Source of the DNA: Streptomyces canus | GTDB taxonomy: Bacteria > Actinomycetota > Actinomycetes > Streptomycetales > Streptomycetaceae | Assembly (NCBI RefSeq): GCF_001514145.1 | Contig: NZ_KQ948659.1 | Location: 551,454-615,453 of the forward strand | Direction: 5' to 3' | DNA: 64,000 bases | Part shown: positions 25,467-33,848 of the stretch, in pieces | Layout of the letters: each line of letters opens with the position of its first letter | Position numbering within the stretch: position 1 is the first letter of the stretch | Notes under the pieces: generated by a model | Seen by the model: only the letters and a program-made list of their open reading frames with translations | Told to the model about the DNA's origin: nothing | Database searches by the model: none | Translations under genes and position numbers: made by a program

Positions 25467-26029
25467 CGGTCCCTTCCTCCGGCGTCACCGGTGCGCGCCA
25501 TCGCGGCGTGCATCCTCAGCGGAGCGTTCTGAGGGCCGAGCAGCCGCTGCAATTCGGCCATCCCCTTCGAGGTCTGGCTCTTAACCGTACCGACCGACAC
25601 CCCCAGGGCCAGCGCGGTGTCCTTCTCCGAGAGATCGAACGCGTGCCGCAGCACGACACACGCCCGCTTGCGGAACGGCAGCCTGCGCAGCGCCTCCTGG
25701 ACGTCGACCACACCCGCCACGTCGGGGTTCTCGACCTTCTCCTCGCGCTGGGACCAGAACAGGGCGATGCGCCGGCGCTCACGGACCGCGCTGCGGATGC
25801 GGGTGCGGGCCAGATTGGCGACCACTCCGCGCGCGTATGCCGCCGGGTGGTCGGCCGCGCGCACCCGGTCCCAGCGGTGCCACAGCGCCAGCAGGGCGTC
25901 CGCCGCCAGATCGTCGGCGGCGTCCGACTCGCCGGTCAACAGATGGGCGAGGCGGGACAGTTCGGCATAGTGGCGTTCGAAGAAGGCGTGGAACTCCACG
26001 GAGGCGGCGTCGTCGACGACTGTGCCCAC
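25463..26029 (-). CDS. SigE-family ECF RNA polymerase sigma factor
   Basis: A 188-residue sigma factor. Region 2 reads FHAFFERHYAELSRLAHLL then DAADDLAADALLALWHRWDR, and region 4 LPFRKRACVVLRHAFDLSEK followed by the helix-turn-helix ALALGVSVGTVKSQTSKGM. This matches the actinobacterial SigE subfamily, distinct from S. coelicolor SigE of the cell-envelope response. The downstream membrane protein overlaps by four bases and may control it. Upstream are two inverted repeats that could be its own control sites. Regulated genes are not evident; adjacency to the pectin locus and a penicillin-binding protein is noted only. Confidence 0.88.
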   Translation of the reverse strand: MGTVVDDAASVEFHAFFERHYAELSRLAHLLTGESDAADDLAADALLALWHRWDRVRAADHPAAYARGVVANLARTRIRSAVRERRRIALFWSQREEKVENPDVAGVVDVQEALRRLPFRKRACVVLRHAFDLSEKDTALALGVSVGTVKSQTSKGMAELQRLLGPQNAPLRMHAAMARTGDAGGRDR

Positions 26030-26048
26030 GGGCTCCCTCTCCCTTGCG

Positions 26049-26064
26049 TGTCATGTGAATGACA
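26049..26064. promoter_or_regulatory. Inverted repeat upstream of the sigma factor gene
   Basis: TGTCAT-GTGA-ATGACA is an inverted repeat with six-base arms, beginning 20 bp upstream of the sigma-factor start. It is overlapped by a direct repeat of CATGTGA. The position suggests an operator in the 5' leader or promoter of the sigma gene; no matching regulator is identified. Confidence 0.35.
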
Positions 26065-26117
26065 TGTGATCGTCCGGGGGTGGCCGGGCGGAGATCCGGA
26101 AGCGTAGCAGTGATCGA

Positions 26118-26133
26118 GTACGTGCTTTCGTAC
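26118..26133. promoter_or_regulatory. Inverted repeat upstream of the purine permease gene
   Basis: GTACG-TGCTTT-CGTAC is an inverted repeat with five-base arms, about 133 bp before the permease start, within the 236-bp divergent gap. It may be an operator for either neighbour. The permease's own ribosome site is AAGGAG at 26252. Confidence 0.3.
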
Positions 26134-26265
26134 GGTCCTTCGAACGATGTATGACGGGGCGGCCCCCGACTCCGTAACACGAAGAAAACCTGAAGCGCGT
26201 TCAACGCAGGAACAATCCAGCCAGCATCCGCACACCGATCATTCAGGCACCAAGGAGCATCGAGC

Positions 26266-27669
26266 ATGTCCGTCGACCAGTACTTCAGGATCTCCGAGAG
26301 GGGATCCACCTTCGCCCGTGAGATACGCGGCGGCTTCGCCACGTTCTTCACCATGGCCTACATCCTTGTCCTGAATCCCATCATTCTCGGCAGCGCGAAG
26401 GACAAGTTCGGACACCAGTTGGATGCGGTGCAGTTGACCACCGCGACGGCTCTGGTGGCCGCGGTGATGACGATCGTCATGGGCGTGGGCGGCAACCTGC
26501 CGCTCGCGCTCGCCGCCGGGCTCGGGCTGAACGCGGTCGTCGCCTTCCAGATCGCCCCGCTGATGAGCTGGGACGACGCGATGGGCCTGGTCGTCCTGGA
26601 AGGTCTGCTCATCTGTGTGCTGGTGGTCACCGGACTGCGGGAAGCCGTCATGCACGCCATTCCGCAACCGCTCAAGCAGGCGATCAGCGTCGGGATCGGG
26701 CTGTTCATCGCGTTCATCGGCTTCGTGGACGCCGGGTTCGTGAGCCGTATCCCCGACGCCGCGAACACCACCGTGCCGGTGCAGCTCGGGGGCACCGGCG
26801 CCCTCACCGGCTGGCCGATCCTCGTCTTCTGCCTCGGGGTGCTGCTGACGATCGGGCTGCTCGCGCGCAAGGTCAAGGGCGCGATCCTGATCAGCATCGT
26901 GACCATGACGGTCCTCGCGATGATCATCAACTCCATAGCCGACATCAAGGCCTGGGGCCTGACGACACCGGAGTGGCCCGACAAGGTCGTCGACACCCCC
27001 GACTTCGGGCTGATCGGTCACTTCAGCCTGTTCGGTTCCTTCAGCGCGCCCGGCGTGGGGATCGTCACGATCGTCCTGCTGATCTTCACGCTGATCCTGT
27101 CCGACTTCTTCGACACGATGGGCACGGTCGTCGGGATCACCGCCGAGGCGGGACTGCTGGACGAGGAGGGCAAGGTGCCCAACCTCGGCCGGGTCCTGCT
27201 GATCGACGGAGCGGCGGCGGTGGCCGGTGGTGCGGCGTCCGCGTCCTCCGCCACGTCGTACATCGAGTCGGCGGCGGGCGTCGGTGAGGGCTCGCGCACC
27301 GGGTTCTCGAACCTCATCACCGGTGGGCTGTTCGGCCTGGCGCTGTTCCTGACCCCGCTGCTGACCATCGTCCCGCTCCAGGCCGCCGCTCCCGCCCTCG
27401 TCGCCGTGGGCTTCCTGATGATGACGCAGGTCAAGCACATCGACTGGGACAAGTACGACATCGCGATCCCGGCCTTCCTGACCATCGCCGTGATGCCGTT
27501 CACCTACTCGATCACGAACGGAATCGGGGCCGGCTTTCTGGCGTACGTCGTGATCAAGGTGGTGCTGGGGAAGGCCAAGGAGATCCACTGGCTGTTGTGG
27601 GCGACCTCGGCGCTGTTCCTCGTGTACTTCGCGATCGACCCGATCGAGCAGATCCTCGGCGCCAAGTAG
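26266..27669 (+). CDS. NCS2-family purine (hypoxanthine/guanine/adenine) permease
   Basis: A 467-residue polytopic membrane transporter of the AzgA/PbuG branch. Typical sequences are GGFATFFTMAYILVLNP near residue 22, LPLALAAGLGLNAVVAF near 83 and DFFDTMGTVVGITAEAGLLD near 280, the conserved signature of this branch, followed by SSATSYIESAAGVGEGSRTG. It should import purine bases with protons. The ATG follows AAGGAG with eight-base spacing. The gene is divergent from the sigma factor and convergent, 13 bp apart, with the penicillin-binding protein gene. No other purine genes are near. Confidence 0.9.
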   Translation: MSVDQYFRISERGSTFAREIRGGFATFFTMAYILVLNPIILGSAKDKFGHQLDAVQLTTATALVAAVMTIVMGVGGNLPLALAAGLGLNAVVAFQIAPLMSWDDAMGLVVLEGLLICVLVVTGLREAVMHAIPQPLKQAISVGIGLFIAFIGFVDAGFVSRIPDAANTTVPVQLGGTGALTGWPILVFCLGVLLTIGLLARKVKGAILISIVTMTVLAMIINSIADIKAWGLTTPEWPDKVVDTPDFGLIGHFSLFGSFSAPGVGIVTIVLLIFTLILSDFFDTMGTVVGITAEAGLLDEEGKVPNLGRVLLIDGAAAVAGGAASASSATSYIESAAGVGEGSRTGFSNLITGGLFGLALFLTPLLTIVPLQAAAPALVAVGFLMMTQVKHIDWDKYDIAIPAFLTIAVMPFTYSITNGIGAGFLAYVVIKVVLGKAKEIHWLLWATSALFLVYFAIDPIEQILGAK

Positions 27670-27682
27670 CCACCGGGACGCC

Positions 27683-29134
27683 TCAGTTCTTGAGGGCCGC
27701 CTCCATCACGGCCTTGGCCACGGGGGCGGCCAGTCCGTTGCCGCTCACCTCCGAGCGGGCCGCGTTCGACTGCTCCACGACCACCGCGACGGCGACCTCC
27801 TTCCCGTCGGCCTTCCCGTAGGACGTGAACCAGGCGTAAGGCGTCTGGCTGTTGTTCTCGCCGTGCTGGGCCGTGCCGGTCTTGCCGCCCACCGTGACGC
27901 CGTCGATCAGGGCGTTCGTGCCGGTGCCCTTCTCCACCACCGTCTGCATCGCCGACTGGAGTTGTTCCGCCGTGTCGGCGCTGACGATCTGTTCGGTGCT
28001 CGCCTCGTTGTCGTAGTTCTTCAGGACGTCGCCGCCGTTGTCGGTGATCGTCGACACCATGTGGGGCGTCACCAGCTTGCCGCCGTTGGCTATGGCCGCG
28101 GAGACCATGGCCATTTGGAGCGGGGTGGCGGTGACGTCGTACTGGCCGATACCGGTCAGCGCCGTCGAGGACTTGTCCATGCCGGACGGGTAGACGCTCT
28201 CGTAGGCCCGCACCGGGACGTCCTGCGTGGCGTCGTTGAAGCCGAACTTCTCGGCCATCGCCTTCACCTTGTCCTGGCCTAGGTCGACGGCCATCTTCGC
28301 GAAGACGTTGTTGCAGGAGTACTGCAGCGCGGTGCGGATCGTCGCGTTCTCGCAGGGCGCGGAGGTGTTCTCGTTCGCCAGCTCCCTGGTCGTGCCCGGC
28401 AGGGTGTACGGGTCCGGGCTCACGGTCTTCTCGTCCACCGAGGAGTAGAGGCCGTCCTCCAGCGCGGCCGAGGCCACGACCAGCTTGAACGTCGAGCCCG
28501 GTGGCAGCGGCTGGCGCAGCGCGCGGTTGGTGAGCGGCTTGTCGGAGTCCGCGTTGAGCTGCTTCCAGGCACTGCCCGCGGTGTTGGCGTCCGTCAGCGA
28601 GGACGGGTCGTACGACGGCGTCGACACGACCGCAAGGATCTTGCCGGACGCCGGATCGATCGCGACGGCCGCGCCCTTCTTGTCGCCGAGCGCGTCGTAC
28701 GCCGCCTTCTGCACGGCGGGGTCGATCGTCGTGATCACATCACCGGGCTCGGCCCGCTGATTGGTGACCGTGTCCATGACGGTCTTCAGTCGGCTGTCCG
28801 TGCCGTTGAGGAGGTCGGCGTAGATGCCCTCCAACTGGGTCGGGGCGTAGGCCTGCGAGGCGTAGCCCGTCACCGCCGCGTACAGCTTGCCGTTCGTGTA
28901 CGTCCGCTTGTACGCGAGATCGCTGTCCGTCACCTTCTCGGAACCCGTGACCGCTTTTCCGGCCACGATGATGTTCCCGAGCGGCGAGGAGTACGTCTCG
29001 ATCGCGTTCCGCCGGTTGTCGTTGTCGTCCGCGAGTGCCTGGCCGTCGTAGAACTGCACCCAGGTCGCTCGGATCAGCAGAGCGAACACCAGGAGCAGCG
29101 CGAAGACCGATGCGCGCCTGATCGTCTTGTTCAT
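27683..29134 (-). CDS. Class B penicillin-binding protein (D,D-transpeptidase)
   Basis: A 483-residue membrane-anchored peptidoglycan cross-linking enzyme. One N-terminal membrane segment (VFALLLVFALLIRATWV) is followed by a short dimerisation domain and the transpeptidase domain with all three motifs: STFK at 214-217, SCN at 273-275 and KTGT at 418-421. The size and layout match the short PbpA-type proteins of actinomycetes rather than FtsI. No shape-gene partner is adjacent. It converges with the purine permease. The upstream 80-bp gap to the GNAT gene contains no obvious terminator. Confidence 0.9.
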   Translation of the reverse strand: MNKTIRRASVFALLLVFALLIRATWVQFYDGQALADDNDNRRNAIETYSSPLGNIIVAGKAVTGSEKVTDSDLAYKRTYTNGKLYAAVTGYASQAYAPTQLEGIYADLLNGTDSRLKTVMDTVTNQRAEPGDVITTIDPAVQKAAYDALGDKKGAAVAIDPASGKILAVVSTPSYDPSSLTDANTAGSAWKQLNADSDKPLTNRALRQPLPPGSTFKLVVASAALEDGLYSSVDEKTVSPDPYTLPGTTRELANENTSAPCENATIRTALQYSCNNVFAKMAVDLGQDKVKAMAEKFGFNDATQDVPVRAYESVYPSGMDKSSTALTGIGQYDVTATPLQMAMVSAAIANGGKLVTPHMVSTITDNGGDVLKNYDNEASTEQIVSADTAEQLQSAMQTVVEKGTGTNALIDGVTVGGKTGTAQHGENNSQTPYAWFTSYGKADGKEVAVAVVVEQSNAARSEVSGNGLAAPVAKAVMEAALKN

Positions 29135-29214
29135 CCCACCGAGAAGACGATCAACGGCGGACGAATCGTTCCCGAACGTCCGCTTTTCTCATCGGACGTT
29201 CATCTACGGCGGTC

Positions 29215-29685
29215 TCACACGTCCAGCGTGAGCACGAACTCGTCGATCTCCGCCCCGCGCGCCTGGGCGTACCCCGACGCCTGAGCGGTCACCCGGAATC
29301 CGCACTTCTCCAGGACGCGCAGCGAACCGGTGTTGTCGGCGGCCGCGCGGGCGTACAGGGGCCGCTCGGGCACCTGGGCGACCAGCTCCCGCAGCGCCGC
29401 CGTGGCGATGCCGCGCCCCCAGTAGGCGCGGTCGATCCAGTACGTCACCTCGCGCTCGCCCGGTTCGCCGTACACGGCCGCGCTGCCCACCACGTCCCCG
29501 TCGGCCAGGATCGTGCGTTGCACGTCCACGGAGGCCCGGATCCGTTTCCAGTGGGCGTCGAAGGCGTCCCGGTCGGCCGGGTCCTTCGGCGTGAAGGCCG
29601 CCATGTGCAGGGCCTCTGGGTCGTTCATCTGCCGGAAGAACACCGGCAGATCGCTGTCATGAACCTCGCGGAGAACGATCTGCAT
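29215..29685 (-). CDS. GNAT-family N-acetyltransferase
   Basis: A 156-residue acetyltransferase of the RimJ/RimL-like class. It begins MQIVLREVHDSDLPVFFRQM, has DRAYWGRGIATAALRELV near residue 92 (acetyl-CoA binding R/Q-x-x-G-x-G/A) and NTGSLRVLEKCGFRV near 122, both typical of the fold. It starts three bases after the IclR regulator gene ends, so it is likely the second gene of that transcript. The acetyl acceptor (protein N-terminus, amino acid or small molecule) is unknown. Confidence 0.85.
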   Translation of the reverse strand: MQIVLREVHDSDLPVFFRQMNDPEALHMAAFTPKDPADRDAFDAHWKRIRASVDVQRTILADGDVVGSAAVYGEPGEREVTYWIDRAYWGRGIATAALRELVAQVPERPLYARAAADNTGSLRVLEKCGFRVTAQASGYAQARGAEIDEFVLTLDV

Positions 29686-29688
29686 GCC

Positions 29689-30462
29689 TCAGAGCCTACG
29701 GGTGGCCAGTGTCAGCCGGTCCCGCGCGTCGAACAGCGCGTCCTTCACCATCTGCTCGTGCGCCGGGGTCAGCCGCGCCACCGGCACCGAGCAGCTGATC
29801 GCGTCACGCGCGGGCGTGCGGTACGGGATCGCCACGCCGAAGCAGCGCAACCCCAGCGTGTTCTCCTCGCGGTCCACGGAGAAGCCCTGCTCCCGGATCT
29901 GGTGCAGCTCCTCGATGAGCTTCTCGCGGTCGGTGATCGTGTGCTCGGTGAGCGCGGGCAGGGTCTCCGGCAGCATCTTGCGGACCTGCTCGTCGGAGTA
30001 CGTGCTCAGCAGCGCCTTGCCGAGGGAGGTGGAGTGCGCCGGGAGCCGGCGGCCCACTCTCGTGAAGGGCCGCAGGTAGTGCTGCGACTGCCGGGTGGCG
30101 AGGTAGACGACGTTCGTGCCGTCCAGACGCGCGAGGTGGATGGTCTCGGTGGTGTCGTCGGAGAGCCGGTCCAGCGTCGGCCGGGCCGCCGCGACCACCT
30201 CGTCGCCGTCGATGTAGGAGGTGCCGACGAGCAGCGCCCGCACCCCGATGCCGTACCGCGTGCCCGTCGCGTCGGTCTCCACCCAGCCCAGCTCGACAAG
30301 CGTGCGCAGCAACATGTAGAGACTTGACTTGGGGTATCCGACGGCCTCCTGGACCGCCGCGAGGGAGTGCATGCCGGGACGTCCGGCGAAGTATTCGAGC
30401 AGTTCAACCGTCCGTACCGCGGACTTGACCTGTGACCCGCCGCCCGTCTCGCCAGCCGACAT
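29689..30462 (-). CDS. IclR-family transcriptional regulator
   Basis: A 257-residue regulator. The N-terminal winged helix contains VKSAVRTVELLEYFAGRPG and AVQEAVGYPKSSLYMLLRTL; the effector domain includes HLARLDGTNVVYLATRQSQH, LPAHSTSLGKALLSTYSD and the closing ENTLGLRCFGVAIP. The ATG at 30462 is chosen over an in-frame upstream start at 30516, which would extend into the promoter region, because AAGGGG lies just before it. It is divergent from the ketoglutarate-semialdehyde dehydrogenase gene and very probably controls it in response to a sugar acid or its breakdown product. The GNAT gene follows it closely. Confidence 0.88.
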   Translation of the reverse strand: MSAGETGGGSQVKSAVRTVELLEYFAGRPGMHSLAAVQEAVGYPKSSLYMLLRTLVELGWVETDATGTRYGIGVRALLVGTSYIDGDEVVAAARPTLDRLSDDTTETIHLARLDGTNVVYLATRQSQHYLRPFTRVGRRLPAHSTSLGKALLSTYSDEQVRKMLPETLPALTEHTITDREKLIEELHQIREQGFSVDREENTLGLRCFGVAIPYRTPARDAISCSVPVARLTPAHEQMVKDALFDARDRLTLATRRL

Positions 30463-30467
30463 CGCCC

Positions 30468-30537
30468 TTGACCCCTTCGTTCGACGGGAAATAGTCTCCA
30501 ACAGCATATTCACCATCAGGGACAGCGTTCAGCATAT
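30468..30537 (+). promoter_or_regulatory. Promoter and operator candidates for the semialdehyde dehydrogenase
   Basis: TTGACC (30468-30473), an 18-bp spacer and TAGTCT (30492-30497) form a plausible promoter reading toward the dehydrogenase. CAGCATAT occurs twice downstream, at 30502-30509 and 30530-30537, about three helical turns apart start to start, where an IclR-type regulator could bind. Positions suit control of the divergent pair, but the assignment is by eye. Confidence 0.4.
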
Positions 30538-30583
30538 CGAACGGTCCTGGTGGCTGACCCAGATACACGTGGAGGGACCCGCG

Positions 30584-32113
30584 GTGGCAGCAGCACCAGT
30601 CTGGAGTGTCGACCCCCGAACCGGGAAGCAGCGCGAGCAGGTTGCGGTGGAGGCCACAGCCCAGGAGGTGGACGCCGCCGTCCGCGCCGCGCACGACGCG
30701 CGCGCGTCCCTCGCCGACCGCACCGTCCGCGCGGCCTTCCTGCGCACCGCCGCCGACCTGCTCCAGGACTCCAAGGACCACCTCGTCGAAGCCGCCGACG
30801 CCGAGACCGCGCTCGGCCCGGTCCGGCTGACCGGCGAGCTCGCCCGCACCAGCTACCAGCTGCGGGCCTTCGCCGACATCGTCGACGAGGGCGAGTTCCT
30901 CGGCGTGGTGATCAACCACCCCGACGACACCGCCACCCCGCCGATCCCGGACCTGCGCCGCTACAAGGTCCCCCTCGGCGTCGTCGCCGTCTACTCGGCC
31001 TCCAACTTCCCCTTCGCCTTCTCGGTCGCCGGCGGCGACACCGCGAGCGCGCTCGCGGCCGGCAACCCCGTCGTCGTCAAGGCCCACCCCGACCACCCGG
31101 CCCTGTCCGAGCTGGTCGCGTCCGTGCTGCGCCGGGCCGCCGCCGAGCACGGCATCCCCGCGGGCGTGCTCGGTCTCGTCCACGGCTTCGAGGCCGGCAT
31201 CGAGCTGATCAAGCACCCGCTGGTCGCGGCCGCGGGCTTCACCGGTTCCGTGAAGGGCGGCCGTGCCCTGTTCGACGCGGCGGCCGCGCGGCCGGTGCCG
31301 ATCCCGTTCCACGGCGAGCTGGGCTCCCTGAACCCCGTCGTGATCACCGAGGAGGCGGCCGCCGAGCGCGCGGAGGCCATCGGCGCCGGGCTCGCGGGCT
31401 CCATGACCCTCGGCGTCGGCCAGTTCTGCGTGAAGCCTGGCCTCGTCCTCGTGCCGTCCGGCACGGCGGGCGACGGCCTGCTGAAGTCCCTGACCGACGC
31501 CGTCAGCGACACCGAGGCGGGTGTCCTTCTCGACCACCGCATGCGGGACAACTTCGTCGCCGGGGTCGCCGAGCGCGTGGAGCTTCCCGAGGTCGAGTCG
31601 CCGGTGACGCCCGGAGCGGGCGGCGAGCACACGGTGAGCGCGGGCTTCCTCACGGTGGCGGCGGACAAGCTGACCACCGAGGGGGCGTACGACCTCCTCC
31701 TGGAGGAGTGCTTCGGCCCGGTGACCGTGGTGGCCCGCTACGAGGACGACGACCAGGCGCGCGCTGTGCTGTCCCGGCTTCCCGGCAACCTCACCGCGAC
31801 CGTCCACCTGTCGGAGCAGGAGGCCGCGGGCGAGGGGCGCGGCGCCGAGATCCTGGCGGAGCTGACGCCGCTGGCCGGCCGGGTCCTGGTGAACGGCTGG
31901 CCGACGGGCGTGGCCGTGGCCCCGGCCCAGCAGCACGGCGGCCCGTACCCGGCGACGACGTCCACGTCGACGTCGGTGGGCGGTACCGCGATCGAGCGCT
32001 GGCTGCGCCCGGTGGCGTACCAGAACGCGCCGGAGGCCCTGCTCCCGCCGGAACTGAGGGACGACAACCCGCTGGGCCTGCCCCGCCGTTTCAACAACCG
32101 TCTCGAGCGCTAG
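30584..32113 (+). CDS. 2-oxoglutarate semialdehyde dehydrogenase
   Basis: A 509-residue aldehyde dehydrogenase that would oxidise 2,5-dioxopentanoate to 2-oxoglutarate, the last step of oxidative pentose, galactarate and hydroxyproline routes. Features are VYSASNFPFAFSVAGGD (active-site asparagine and cofactor loop), GFTGSVKGGRALFDAA, FHGELGSLNPVVITEEA (general-base Glu) and GVGQFCVKPGLVL near residue 281 with the nucleophile Cys; the QFC.KPG form is typical of this subfamily. The GTG at 30584 follows GGAGGG at seven bases. The frame reads open upstream across the divergent promoter but the longer form is not credible. Regulated presumably by the adjacent IclR protein. Confidence 0.87.
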   Translation: MAAAPVWSVDPRTGKQREQVAVEATAQEVDAAVRAAHDARASLADRTVRAAFLRTAADLLQDSKDHLVEAADAETALGPVRLTGELARTSYQLRAFADIVDEGEFLGVVINHPDDTATPPIPDLRRYKVPLGVVAVYSASNFPFAFSVAGGDTASALAAGNPVVVKAHPDHPALSELVASVLRRAAAEHGIPAGVLGLVHGFEAGIELIKHPLVAAAGFTGSVKGGRALFDAAAARPVPIPFHGELGSLNPVVITEEAAAERAEAIGAGLAGSMTLGVGQFCVKPGLVLVPSGTAGDGLLKSLTDAVSDTEAGVLLDHRMRDNFVAGVAERVELPEVESPVTPGAGGEHTVSAGFLTVAADKLTTEGAYDLLLEECFGPVTVVARYEDDDQARAVLSRLPGNLTATVHLSEQEAAGEGRGAEILAELTPLAGRVLVNGWPTGVAVAPAQQHGGPYPATTSTSTSVGGTAIERWLRPVAYQNAPEALLPPELRDDNPLGLPRRFNNRLER

Positions 32114-32158
32114 ACACCCGAGGGCCGTGCGCGGAGAGGGAGCTGGAAAACTCTGAGG

Positions 32159-32767
32159 ATGGACGTCGAACTTCCCGAACTCCCTTTCTCTCTCCGCACC
32201 TACGGCCCCGACGGGCACTGGGCCCATGAGGACGGCATCCTCTCCGGGTGGGCCGGTCCCCGGCAGGACCGGTTCGTGCCGCCCACCGGGGAGTCCCTGG
32301 ACCCCGCCGCCGACGCGCCGCGTCTGCTCGGTGCCCCCGAGGGGGACTTCCAGCTGATAGCCCGCGTCACCGTGGGCTTCAACGGCTCGTTCGACGCGGG
32401 CGTGCTCTACGTCCATGTCGGCGAGCGGGCCTGGGCCAAACTCTGCCTGGAGAACTCCCCGGACGTGCCCACCGTCTGCACGGTCGTCACCCGGGGCCAC
32501 TCCGACGACTGCAACTCCTTCACCGTGGACGGCAGTTCGGTGTGGCTGCGGGTCAGCCGCACCGGCCGCGCCTTCGCCTTCCACGCCTCCCGCGACGGCA
32601 AGCGCTGGACCTTCGTCCGCCTCTTCACCCTGGGCGACGAGAAGGAGACCGGTGCGGCCCTGATCGGCTTCATGGCGCAGTCACCGATGGGGGAGGGGTG
32701 TGTGGTGACGTACGACCACATCGAGTACCGACCCGAGTGGCCGGCCGACCTGCGCGACGGAACCTGA
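32159..32767 (+). CDS. DUF1349 domain protein (concanavalin-like fold)
   Basis: A 202-residue protein without signal peptide or membrane segment, comprising one DUF1349 domain. Sequences such as DFQLIARVTVGFNGSFDAGV, ERAWAKLCLENSPD and GSSVWLRVSRTGRAFAFHAS are characteristic of this beta-sandwich family, related to yeast Ree1 and to the extra domain of some glycosidases. Carbohydrate binding is possible but unproven. The ATG follows a GGGAG-containing stretch and lies 45 bp after the dehydrogenase, so the two may be co-transcribed. After it come 256 bp with no gene that I can support. Confidence 0.78.
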   Translation: MDVELPELPFSLRTYGPDGHWAHEDGILSGWAGPRQDRFVPPTGESLDPAADAPRLLGAPEGDFQLIARVTVGFNGSFDAGVLYVHVGERAWAKLCLENSPDVPTVCTVVTRGHSDDCNSFTVDGSSVWLRVSRTGRAFAFHASRDGKRWTFVRLFTLGDEKETGAALIGFMAQSPMGEGCVVTYDHIEYRPEWPADLRDGT

Positions 32768-33023
32768 GCGCTGCGCCGGTCTGAGCCGGGCGCCTGTGGG
32801 GGCCTCGCTGGGTTGTCGGACGGCTGCGAACCGGACGCTGGTCGCGCCCGCCGCACCGCGGAGCCGCTTGCCGACACAGCCCCACGCCCCCGACGAGTTG
32901 CCGCTGGGGAGCCGCGAGCAGCGTGCGCCGCCCGCCCCCTGGGAATGGAACCCGCTGCTTGAACGTTCATCCAACCGGCGGAGGGAGTCTCCGCAGCCGT
33001 CCGACCTGGAGAGAGCCGTAGAC

Positions 33024-33749
33024 ATGCGCGTCGAGATCTGGAGCGACATCGCCTGCCCCTGGTGCTACGTGGGCAAGGCCCGCTTCGAGAAGGCGCTGGA
33101 GGCCTTCCCGCACCGTGACGGCGTCGAGGTGGTCCACCGGTCGTTCGAGCTGGACCCGGGGCGGGACAAGAGCGACGTGCAGCCCGTCCTCGCGATGCTC
33201 AGCAAGAAGTACGGCATGAGCGAGGCCCAGGCCCAGGCCGGCGAGGAGAACCTCGGCGCCCAGGCCACCGCCGAAGGGCTCGCCTACCGTACCCGGGACC
33301 GCGACCACGGCAACACCTTCGACCTGCACCGGCTCCTCCACCTCGCCAAGGAACAGGGCAGGCAGGACGAGCTCGTCCAGATCTTCTACCGGGCCAACTT
33401 CGCCGAGGAGAGGTCCCTGTTCACCGAGGGCGACGAGCGCCTCGTGGAGCTCGCCGTGGAGGCCGGCCTGGACGCCGACGAGGTCCGCAAGGTCCTCGCC
33501 GACCCCACCGCCTACGCCGACGACGTCCGCGCCGACGAGCGCGAGGCCGCCGAGCTCGGTGCCAACGGCGTCCCCTTCTTCGTCCTGGACCGCAAGTACG
33601 GCGTCTCAGGGGCCCAGCCCGCCGAGGTCTTCACCCAGGCCCTCACCCAGGCCTGGGGCAACCGCTCCCCGCTGAAGCTGATCGACCAGGGCGACACCTC
33701 CGCCGAGGCCTGCGGGCCCGACGGGTGCGCCGTACCCCAGCAGGGCTGA
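33024..33749 (+). CDS. DsbA-family oxidoreductase, FrnE-like
   Basis: A 241-residue cytoplasmic thioredoxin-fold protein. It begins MRVEIWSDIACPWCYVGKAR with the CPWC active-site motif at residues 11-14, followed by the helical insertion and the cis-proline loop NGVPFFVLDRKYGVSGAQP. This pattern fits the FrnE/2-hydroxychromene-isomerase branch, used in disulfide chemistry or polyketide tailoring. The C-terminal tail carries extra cysteines (ACGPDGCAV) that might be redox active. The ATG follows GGAGAGAG. No operon partner is clear. Confidence 0.87.
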   Translation: MRVEIWSDIACPWCYVGKARFEKALEAFPHRDGVEVVHRSFELDPGRDKSDVQPVLAMLSKKYGMSEAQAQAGEENLGAQATAEGLAYRTRDRDHGNTFDLHRLLHLAKEQGRQDELVQIFYRANFAEERSLFTEGDERLVELAVEAGLDADEVRKVLADPTAYADDVRADEREAAELGANGVPFFVLDRKYGVSGAQPAEVFTQALTQAWGNRSPLKLIDQGDTSAEACGPDGCAVPQQG

Positions 33750-33781
33750 CAAAACATGCAGGTCGGCGCGGACGTATAAGC

Positions 33782-33796
33782 GTTTCTTGGCGAAAC
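33782..33796. promoter_or_regulatory. GTTTC-N5-GAAAC inverted repeat upstream of aminotransferase gene
   Basis: GTTTC-TTGGC-GAAAC lies 53 bp before the aminotransferase start, in the 99-bp gap after the DsbA-like gene. It has the size of a small repressor operator. No -10/-35 pair fits it well. Confidence 0.3.
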
Positions 33797-33848
33797 CACG
33801 TAGAAATTCGCAATGGACCGAGAGGTCTTCCGGCCCCACAGTGGAGCC

